From NCBI GenBank assembly GCA_964356495.1, contig CAYHHR010000040.1, forward strand, positions 1-5,011: a stretch of 5,011 nt of DNA, in the 5' to 3' direction. The notes beneath the pieces were generated by a model that saw only the letters and a program-made list of their open reading frames with translations, was not told where the DNA came from and ran no database searches. The position numbers were made by a program, and so were the translations under genes. Position 1 is the stretch's first letter, and the number at the start of each line of letters is the position of its first letter. This DNA comes from JAKANM01 sp964356495 (GTDB taxonomy: Bacteria > Patescibacteriota > Patescibacteriia > Magasanikbacterales > GWA2-37-8). This document shows, in pieces, positions 1 to 4,252 of this stretch.

Positions 1-1070
1 TGATTGACGTAGTCGAGGATCTGTAATTTGAAATTTTCGGTGCGGAATTTACCGGCGTGTTCGCGGATTTTTTCTGGATCCCAATTCTGAGCATCGAAAT
101 GCAGGACGGCGTCGAGAAGCGATTCCCAAGTTTGTTCTTTGAAAAATACACCCGTTTCTCCGGGAATCACTGTTTCGGTGGCGCCGCCTTCGGCATAGGC
201 GATCACCGGCCGTCCGCTCGCCATCGCTTCAAGCGGCGTGATGCCGAAATCTTCGATCTGCGGATGGATGAAAGCGGCCGCTCCGCTGAGGAGTTCGGCT
301 TTTTGTTCATCGGAAATTTTACCCAGGAACTCCACGTTGTCTTTCGCGATCATTCTGAGACTGGCGGCTTCCGGCCCGACGCCAAAAATTTTAAGCGGTA
401 ATTTTAGTCGGTTGAAAGTCCGGATCACCAGGTCAAGATTTTTGTATGGCACCAGTCGTCCGCCGGCGACAAAATAGTTTCCGACATTTTTACTGATGAA
501 AAATTTTTCAAAATCAACCGGCGGATGAATAATCGTGCTGTCGCGGCGGTAGTATTTCTGAATGCGATTTTGAACCGTCCGCGAATTGGCGATGAAGCGG
601 TCGACGCGATCGGCACTCATTTTGTCCCAAAGCCGGAGGCGAGAAATAAGCCTGGGTAGGAACATTTTGACGAGGCGATTGTAGGGGAGGTCAGCGAGGT
701 AGGTGTGAGTATCGGACCAGAGATAGCGGGTAGGGGTGTGGCAATATGAGATGTGGAGCGTTGACGGCGAGGTGAGGACGCCTTTCGCAAAGGCGCTGGT
801 GGATGAGAGCACGACGTCGAAATCTTTGAGATTGTGATATTCGGTCGCCCCGGGCATGAGAGGCAGGTACCACTGCAACTTGTTCGAAACGAACGGTAGG
901 CGGCTGAGGTATGATTCGTGGATTAACTCTTTGCTGAAGCCGGGAATTTTTTTTCGGTCGTGAAACAAAACAAAAATCGGCGCGGTTGGCCACAGCTCGT
1001 TGAAAGCTCTGAGGACCTTCTCGGCGCCTCCGTCCTGAGAAAGATAATCGTGTACTAAAGCGATACGCAT
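1..1070 (-). CDS. Glycosyltransferase family 4, WbaZ-like (3' end cut by window edge)
   Basis: The frame is open from the ATG at 1068-1070 to the window edge, giving 356 codons, so about 10-30 C-terminal residues are probably missing. What is seen: an N-terminal GGAEKVL loop (residues 14-20), the block SYCHTPTRYLW (about 108-118), a probable phosphate-contacting RLVPYK stretch (R205, K210), the GT-B E-x7-E signature EDFGITPLE (E273, E281) and the following GGATE (295-299). This order is that of GT4 retaining glycosyltransferases, and the N-terminal half resembles WbaZ-type mannosyltransferases of O-antigen and exopolysaccharide clusters. The enzyme would act at the cytoplasmic face, moving a sugar from a nucleotide donor to a lipid-linked acceptor; the exact sugar cannot be read from sequence. 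The start lies two bases after the stop of the sugar transferase, so the two are almost certainly co-transcribed and translationally coupled. Lysine is coded almost only by AAA (about 20 AAA to 2 AAG). Confidence 0.93.
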   Translation of the reverse strand, partial: MRIALVHDYLSQDGGAEKVLRAFNELWPTAPIFVLFHDRKKIPGFSKELIHESYLSRLPFVSNKLQWYLPLMPGATEYHNLKDFDVVLSSTSAFAKGVLTSPSTLHISYCHTPTRYLWSDTHTYLADLPYNRLVKMFLPRLISRLRLWDKMSADRVDRFIANSRTVQNRIQKYYRRDSTIIHPPVDFEKFFISKNVGNYFVAGGRLVPYKNLDLVIRTFNRLKLPLKIFGVGPEAASLRMIAKDNVEFLGKISDEQKAELLSGAAAFIHPQIEDFGITPLEAMASGRPVIAYAEGGATETVIPGETGVFFKEQTWESLLDAVLHFDAQNWDPEKIREHAGKFRTENFKLQILDYVN

Positions 1071-1072
1071 AA

Positions 1073-2491
1073 TTACCAAGCGCCTTTGCCGCGAATAACC
1101 ATGAACGGCGTTTTGACTAAAATAATAAAATCTAAGTAAAGGCTCCAATTTTCAACATAAAAAGTATCAAGCTGAACTTCTTCCTCAAAGGAAAGGTTGC
1201 TGCGTCCGGAAATTTGCGCCATACCGGTGATGCCTGGTTTGATGGCGAGCAGGATTGAATGTTTCTCAGCATATTGATTAACTTCACGCGGCTGATGCGG
1301 CCTTGGACCAACGAGGCTCATTTCGCCGCGGATTACGTTCCAAAATTGCGGCAATTCGTCTAGGCTCCAGTGACGCAGGAAGCGGCCAAATTTAGTGATG
1401 CGGGGGTCATTTTGTATTTTGTAAATTGGGCCAGTTTTTACACTGCTATTTTTTATTAATTCTTGCTCAAGGATTAGAGCGTCAGTCCCGGACTTTCCAA
1501 ATTGCGATCCAGTGGAAACATTCTGAAACATCGTGCGGAATTTGTAAGTAAAGAATCGGCGATTATATTGTCCGATGCGTTCATTTTTGTAGATTATCGG
1601 CCTGCCGGTTTCGAAAAAAATTATTATTGAGATTATTAAATAGACAGGCAAACAAATAATGATGAAAAGACTGCTGAGTAAGATATCAACGGCCCGTTTG
1701 ATTATTCTGCTCCAGCCGGTGAGACGAGTACGGCGCAGTTCGATAAGCGGAATGCCGGCGATGGTCGAGACTGTCATATTGCTGGAGATGGTTTCGAATA
1801 GATCAGCCGAATATTTGAAGGTAATATGATGGTTGTTGGCGAAATTAATGGCACCAATCGCTTCTGGTTCGCTACCGCGCGCGTGAGTGAAAATAATTTC
1901 TTCCGGGAACAGGCTTAGGATCGTATTTTTTTCGGCTTCGTCGAATTTCTCCAGTACAGCTACCACCTTGTAGCCAAGGCCGGGTTTCGATTCGAGTGCT
2001 TGTCTGATAATGGCCGTGATGCTGTTTTTACCGACGATCACTGTCGGGCGGAGGCCAAAGCCTCTTCGATAAAGCAATTTTTTTATTCCTCGCATCAGCA
2101 GGCGGCCGAGGATTATATAAAGTATGGCTAGTGCGGCGCCCGCTAAAACTAAAAATCGCGAATCAAATTTTGATAAGGAAAAAAATACGAAAATGGTGAT
2201 GGCGGCGAAGCCGGATGAGCTGGCGGTGATAATGCGGAGCAGGTCGTCGGAAAATTTGCGGTTAGGGTCGGTGGAATACAGGCCGGAAAAAGCAAAGATT
2301 ACGATCCAGCCGATGGCGGTGAGAACAAGGACGGTAAAAAATTTTTGCCAATTGAGATTGAAAAGCACCGGCCGAATCACCGTGACAAATCGCATATAGC
2401 GGAGCGAATATGCCGAGATTCCCGCGAGCAGGAGCAACGCGAAATCAAGCGGAAGTTGGAGAAAAGTAAAGATAAGTTCAAATCGTCGCAT
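1073..2491 (-). CDS. Polyprenyl-phosphate sugar-1-phosphate transferase (WbaP/WcaJ-like initiating transferase)
   Basis: A 472-residue membrane protein, the usual length of the exopolysaccharide polyprenyl glycosylphosphotransferase family. It would move a hexose-1-phosphate from a UDP-sugar to undecaprenyl phosphate, the first step of surface glycan assembly. Hydrophobic segments lie near residues 10-30, 50-72, 86-108 and 112-132. A Rossmann-like middle region (about 148-235) follows, whose glycine motif is degenerate (VIVGKNS). The C-terminal bacterial sugar transferase domain starts at KRAVDI (265-270) with a hydrophobic, possibly re-entrant helix (271-292). It contains KFRTM (317-321), NDPRITKFGRFLR (361-373), LDELPQFWN with the catalytic Asp-Glu pair D378/E379, SLVGPRP (392-398) and KPGITGMAQISGR (418-430). 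All key residues are present. The ATG at 2489-2491 gives a full N-terminus; no Shine-Dalgarno sequence is visible before it. A promoter lies about 60 bases upstream. Substrate sugar unknown. Confidence 0.95.
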   Translation of the reverse strand: MRRFELIFTFLQLPLDFALLLLAGISAYSLRYMRFVTVIRPVLFNLNWQKFFTVLVLTAIGWIVIFAFSGLYSTDPNRKFSDDLLRIITASSSGFAAITIFVFFSLSKFDSRFLVLAGAALAILYIILGRLLMRGIKKLLYRRGFGLRPTVIVGKNSITAIIRQALESKPGLGYKVVAVLEKFDEAEKNTILSLFPEEIIFTHARGSEPEAIGAINFANNHHITFKYSADLFETISSNMTVSTIAGIPLIELRRTRLTGWSRIIKRAVDILLSSLFIIICLPVYLIISIIIFFETGRPIIYKNERIGQYNRRFFTYKFRTMFQNVSTGSQFGKSGTDALILEQELIKNSSVKTGPIYKIQNDPRITKFGRFLRHWSLDELPQFWNVIRGEMSLVGPRPHQPREVNQYAEKHSILLAIKPGITGMAQISGRSNLSFEEEVQLDTFYVENWSLYLDFIILVKTPFMVIRGKGAW

Positions 2492-2516
2492 ATCGCGTTT
2501 ATAGGGATATCAGATG

Positions 2517-2538
2517 AAAAAAACGCTATATTTAGCGT
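2517..2538 (-). promoter_or_regulatory. Leader hairpin with T-run upstream of the sugar transferase (possible attenuator)
   Basis: On the minus strand the perfect 6-bp stem ACGCTA/TAGCGT with loop AATA is followed directly by seven T residues, the layout of an intrinsic terminator. It lies between the predicted operon promoter and the sugar transferase ATG, only about 8 bases into the predicted transcript. It could be a promoter-proximal attenuator, or the remnant of a terminator of a lost upstream gene. The stem is short with only three G-C pairs, so its strength is doubtful. Confidence 0.45.
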
Positions 2539-2552
2539 AGGGAATCGTTAGT

Positions 2553-2581
2553 ATTTTATGCTGAATGGGCTATTTCGTCAA
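2553..2581 (-). promoter_or_regulatory. Predicted sigma70-type promoter of the polysaccharide operon
   Basis: On the minus strand a -35 box TTGACG (2581-2576) and a -10 box TAAAAT (2558-2553) are separated by exactly 17 bases; each differs from consensus at one position. Transcription would begin near 2546, giving a leader of about 55 bases before the sugar transferase ATG at 2491. It faces away from the lipoprotein promoter; the two -35 boxes are 9 bases apart. Confidence 0.6.
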
Positions 2582-2590
2582 TGTTGTAGG

Positions 2591-2619
2591 TTGACAAAAA
2601 GGGCAAGTTTTGGTATACT
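2591..2619 (+). promoter_or_regulatory. Strong sigma70-type promoter of the lipoprotein gene
   Basis: A perfect -35 TTGACA (2591-2596), a 17-base spacer and a -10 TATACT (2614-2619) preceded by an extended -10 TGG (2611-2613). Transcription should start near 2626, leaving an untranslated leader of about 52 bases before the ATG at 2678. Near-consensus in both boxes, so constitutive strong expression is likely unless repressed; no clear operator is seen. Confidence 0.85.
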
Positions 2620-2667
2620 AAGTCCGTTGTGAGCGATGTAAATTGTCTTGCCCAGCAACACAAACAG

Positions 2668-2671
2668 GGAG
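2668..2671 (+). promoter_or_regulatory. Ribosome binding site of the lipoprotein gene
   Basis: GGAG, within AGGGAG (2666-2671), lies six bases before the ATG at 2678. It is the clearest Shine-Dalgarno sequence in the window and fixes the start of the lipoprotein, which also places a proper signal peptide at the N-terminus. The sugar transferase and hicB show no such site. Confidence 0.75.
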
Positions 2672-2677
2672 TAAAAC

Positions 2678-3454
2678 ATGAACCGTTTGACGCATAACCT
2701 TCCCGGTTTTCTCATCATTCTCGCCTTCGTCGTCGGTTGTGGCGGTTTTCCGCCGGATCAGACAGGCGATCTGTGTCACGTGGACACAGACTGCAAGGGC
2801 GACCGTATCTGCGGTCAGAATGGCCACTGCGATGATCCAGCGTCGGGTCCAACGGTCCACTCGGTGGAGCTCGAGACCTACGAAATCGGCCAGGATTACG
2901 TTTGGTTCCTTGCGAACACCACGCAGGCTGGCCAGAAGAAGTATGACCTCGTCATCAAGGATGCCAGCGGTATCGTGATCGCCGAAAGCAGGGATAACGT
3001 TCCCGCCAACATCTACGGCGACCGCTCAGTATTGATCGGCGGTTTGAAACCTGGGACCGTGTATATAGCCATGGTGTACATCACGTGGTGGAAAGGCAAT
3101 GTGGCGAAAGATGTGATAATTTTCACCACGATGTCAACCACTCCCATCACTCAGACGGATAGCCCGCCAATGTTCGTTGGCGATCCTACGATCAAAGTCG
3201 TGGGGACCGACATCACCACCATCGATGTGCTCTTCAACTACACTTTCACGAAGCCTGGCCGACTCTACATCTACTCCAAGCGCGAACTCAGTGAACAGTG
3301 GATCGCAAACTACGTCGGGCCGCGTGTAAGCGTTGGAGCCATCCAACTGGGGATGTCGCGCTTTGAAACCGGGTCCACATGGTTCTTGTTTCAGGCCCGT
3401 GATGACCTCGATCAGACCAACGACAGTCGGATACTGGCTGTCAACTACCAGTAG
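2678..3454 (+). CDS. Unrecognised lipoprotein with a four-cysteine N-terminal motif and beta-sandwich-like regions
   Basis: A 258-residue secreted lipoprotein that I cannot assign to a named family. Residues 1-20 form a signal peptide with a hydrophobic core (GFLIILAFVVG) ending in a lipobox VVGC with C21 as the lipidated residue. Just after it come four cysteines, C33, C39, C45 and C51, exactly six apart, in a short Asp/Gly-rich stretch resembling the small disulfide modules behind lipoboxes in many Myxococcota and related surface proteins. Residues about 58-152 look like a fibronectin type III-like sandwich, with a GLKPGTVY turn (121-129) and a closing IIFTT strand; about 165-258 look like a second beta-rich domain. 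No catalytic motif is seen. The gene stands alone with its own promoter, ribosome binding site and terminator. Lysine codons are 6 AAG to 4 AAA, against 2 to about 20 in the nearby glycosyltransferase, and the gene is more GC-rich (33 of 60 bases at 2881-2940, versus 24 of 60 at 1381-1440), hinting at transfer. A role in surface adhesion or binding is only a guess. Confidence 0.9.
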   Translation: MNRLTHNLPGFLIILAFVVGCGGFPPDQTGDLCHVDTDCKGDRICGQNGHCDDPASGPTVHSVELETYEIGQDYVWFLANTTQAGQKKYDLVIKDASGIVIAESRDNVPANIYGDRSVLIGGLKPGTVYIAMVYITWWKGNVAKDVIIFTTMSTTPITQTDSPPMFVGDPTIKVVGTDITTIDVLFNYTFTKPGRLYIYSKRELSEQWIANYVGPRVSVGAIQLGMSRFETGSTWFLFQARDDLDQTNDSRILAVNYQ

Positions 3455-3478
3455 GCTGCTCCAAGAGCAGTATCCAAA

Positions 3479-3522
3479 GCCCCCGCGCGATACATCAATC
3501 GTGTCGGGGGCATTCTTTTTTT
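3479..3522 (+). terminator. Intrinsic terminator of the lipoprotein gene
   Basis: A perfect 7-bp GC-rich stem GCCCCCG (3479-3485) / CGGGGGC (3505-3511) extends by six further pairs (one of them G-T) after a single bulged base, closing a loop of about six bases. It is followed by ATTC and seven T residues (3516-3522). It begins 25 bases after the stop codon. On the opposite strand only three T residues follow the stem, so it works mainly in the plus direction. Confidence 0.92.
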
Positions 3523-3672
3523 GGCGTCGACTAAATTTACCGCAAAAGGTATACTAAGAATGATTTTTTTATTACATCACTTATTATTCAAAAAAAGACG
3601 TTCAAAATGAAAGTCTTTTCTAACGCTTCCGCGAAATCCGTGGCTCCTCAAGGCGGACCTACGTCGCCCCAA
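3523..3672. other. Intergenic stretch between convergent lipoprotein and hicA genes
   Basis: This holds a second copy of GGTATACTAAG (3548-3558), the hicBA terminator (3590-3619) and a GC-rich patch (about 3621-3670) in otherwise AT-rich sequence, which forms the 3' untranslated part of the hicA message. The patch shows only weak pairing (TCCG/CGGA) and I see no RNA gene in it. The TATACT at 3550-3555 has no usable -35 box 17 bases upstream and no gene after it. Confidence 0.5.
3590..3619 (-). terminator. Probable intrinsic terminator of hicBA
   Basis: On the minus strand the arm AAAAGAC (3619-3613) pairs with GTCTTTT (3599-3593), and GAA/TTC inside can extend the stem after one mismatch. 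The second arm runs into a row of seven T residues (3596-3590). It lies about 53 bases after the hicA stop. The stem is AT-rich, so termination may be incomplete. A plus-strand reading has only four T residues. Confidence 0.55.
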
Positions 3673-3891
3673 TCAAAGCAGCTCCAAAAACTCGTCTACC
3701 GTCAGTCCACTTTGCTGAATAATGCTTTTAAGCGTTCCTTTGCGTAAATCCTTGTTGTGAAAAGGGATAACAATTCCTCGATCATTTCGCACATACAGAC
3801 GATGACTGCCTCGCTGACGAATAAAAATAAAACCGGCGCGTTCAAGCGCGCGGATAATTTTGGCAGAAGTGAGGGCGGGCAGACGTGGCAT
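3673..3891 (-). CDS. hicA: HicA-family mRNA interferase toxin (YcfA-like)
   Basis: A 72-residue protein, normal length for HicA, a small double-stranded-RNA-binding-fold ribonuclease that cleaves mRNA and stops growth when not bound by HicB. Visible family features are an N-terminal helix (TSAKIIRALERAGF, residues 8-21), the GSHR motif with the expected catalytic histidine H30, the strand HRLYVRNDRGIVIPFH, and the closing LRKGTLKSIIQQSGLT helix (about 49-64) followed by DEFLELL. The protein looks intact. It follows hicB after five bases, the reverse of the toxin-first order of E. coli hicAB. The only Shine-Dalgarno candidate (AGGTGG, 3909-3904) is twelve bases from the ATG and, with the ATG, lies in an inverted repeat (3885-3907), so translation is probably coupled to hicB. 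Confidence 0.93.
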   Translation of the reverse strand: MPRLPALTSAKIIRALERAGFIFIRQRGSHRLYVRNDRGIVIPFHNKDLRKGTLKSIIQQSGLTVDEFLELL

Positions 3892-3907
3892 ACTGTTTAA
3901 AATGCCA
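3885..3907 (-). promoter_or_regulatory. Hairpin sequestering the hicA start codon
   Basis: On the minus strand GTGGCAT (3907-3901) and ATGCCAC (3891-3885) are a perfect 7-bp inverted repeat around a 9-base loop. The 3' arm begins with the hicA ATG; the 5' arm overlaps the last four bases of the only Shine-Dalgarno candidate (AGGTGG). The hicB stop TAA (3899-3897) is in the loop. In the mRNA this would hide the hicA start until a ribosome finishing hicB opens it. Seen directly in sequence; function inferred. Confidence 0.6.
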
Positions 3908-4151
3908 CCTGAATTGGAGCAATGATAACTCGAGATTCTTTCTTAAAAAAATCCTGTTTCATGTTGCCTAAAACTTCCAAATATAATTGGGCAGCCTCGC
4001 GAATATTTGCGAGTGACTCTTCAAAATTGTCACCCTCCGAAATACAGCCTGGTAAGGCCGGAATAGTAACCGTAAAACCACCGGTCTTTTCGTCCGGCTC
4101 AAACACTGCCACATATTCGAACACTTGTTTTTTGATAGCTTTTAATTTCAT
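3897..4151 (-). CDS. hicB: HicB-family antitoxin (short form)
   Basis: An 84-residue antitoxin with the partial RNase H-like HicB fold. FEYVAVFEPDEKTGGFTVTI (about 11-30) is the first strand pair, PALPGCISEGDNFEESL (31-47) the family signature, NIREAAQLYLEVLG (49-62) the helix, and RVIIAPIQVAF (74-84) the last strand. It would bind HicA and block its active site. The chain ends right after this fold, so the ribbon-helix-helix or helix-turn-helix domain found at the C-terminus of longer HicB proteins is absent, and it is unclear whether it can repress its own promoter. The ATG at 4149-4151 is the only reasonable start (next Met is residue 64); it has no Shine-Dalgarno sequence, and the -10 box ends six bases before it, fitting a leaderless message. 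hicA follows after five bases. Confidence 0.93.
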   Translation of the reverse strand: MKLKAIKKQVFEYVAVFEPDEKTGGFTVTIPALPGCISEGDNFEESLANIREAAQLYLEVLGNMKQDFFKKESRVIIAPIQVAF

Positions 4152-4157
4152 GATAGT

Positions 4158-4186
4158 AGTATATATTTATAATATGATGTTGTCAA
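4158..4186 (-). promoter_or_regulatory. Consensus promoter of hicBA, giving a leaderless transcript
   Basis: On the minus strand a perfect -35 TTGACA (4186-4181), a 17-base spacer and a -10 TATACT (4163-4158). Only six bases lie between the -10 box and the hicB ATG (4151), so the expected first transcribed base is at or within a base or two of the A of the ATG. The same boxes and spacing occur at the lipoprotein promoter, which supports them as the local housekeeping consensus. Confidence 0.82.
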
Positions 4187-4195
4187 TTTTTCTGG

Positions 4196-4207
4196 TTGAC
4201 ATGTCAA
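4196..4207. repeat. Perfect palindrome TTGACATGTCAA between the IS end and the hicBA promoter
   Basis: A 12-bp perfect palindrome, extendable to GG...CC outside if one extra A is allowed on the right. Its left half (TTGACA) also forms an inverted repeat with TGTCAA at 4181-4186, which is the hicBA -35 box. It could be an operator, part of the IS terminus, or chance; position nine bases upstream of the -35 favours one of the first two. Confidence 0.45.
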
Positions 4208-4214
4208 ACCAAAA

Positions 4215-4252
4215 TAGAAATGTCCTACTTTCACCAAAGTAGAAATGTCCTA
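4215..4252. repeat. Direct repeats and hairpin at the insertion sequence end
   Basis: TAGAAATGTCCTA occurs at 4215-4227 and 4240-4252, a period of 25 bases. Between and overlapping them, CTACTTT/AAAGTAG (4225-4231 and 4236-4242) is a perfect 7-bp inverted repeat with loop CACC. The transposase stop codon (4250-4252) lies inside the inner repeat. Such repeated terminal motifs are expected as transposase binding sites, so the IS end is placed here or slightly to the left (about 4196-4215). The exact boundary cannot be fixed without the other end. Confidence 0.6.

Noticed and set aside
57..477. Two overlapping plus-strand open frames (57-401 and 238-477)
   Set aside because: They lie opposite the glycosyltransferase, whose GT4 motifs read clearly through this region; their translations show no family signature.
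425..993. Two minus-strand open frames (425-616, 691-993) in another frame of the glycosyltransferase
   Set aside because: Out-of-frame shadows of the real gene, low-complexity Arg/Pro-rich translations.
2124..2551. Plus-strand frames opposite the sugar transferase N-terminus
   Set aside because: Basic, motif-free translations antisense to a well-supported membrane protein.
2618..2860. Minus-strand frame covering the lipoprotein promoter and signal peptide
   Set aside because: Antisense to a gene with clear promoter, ribosome binding site and lipobox; no start signals of its own.
3536..3570. Possible second plus-strand promoter or terminator (TATACT at 3550, T-run at 3564-3570)
   Set aside because: No -35 box at the right spacing, no gene downstream, and only a 4-bp stem before the T-run.
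3600..3670. Integron attC-like site after the lipoprotein gene
   Set aside because: No paired core sites of the attC type and no integrase; the hairpin here is explained by hicBA termination.
3607..3747. Short plus-strand frame of 46 codons starting inside the hicBA terminator
   Set aside because: No ribosome binding site, antisense to the 3' end of hicA, and its start lies in a hairpin; nothing recognisable in the translation.
3922..4242. Plus-strand frame of 106 codons opposite hicB
   Set aside because: Antisense to a textbook HicB; the apparent protein is a complement shadow.
4215..4252. CRISPR-like reading of the two 13-base repeats
   Set aside because: Only two units, a 12-base spacer that is itself part of a hairpin, and direct contact with a transposase gene; an IS terminus explains it better.
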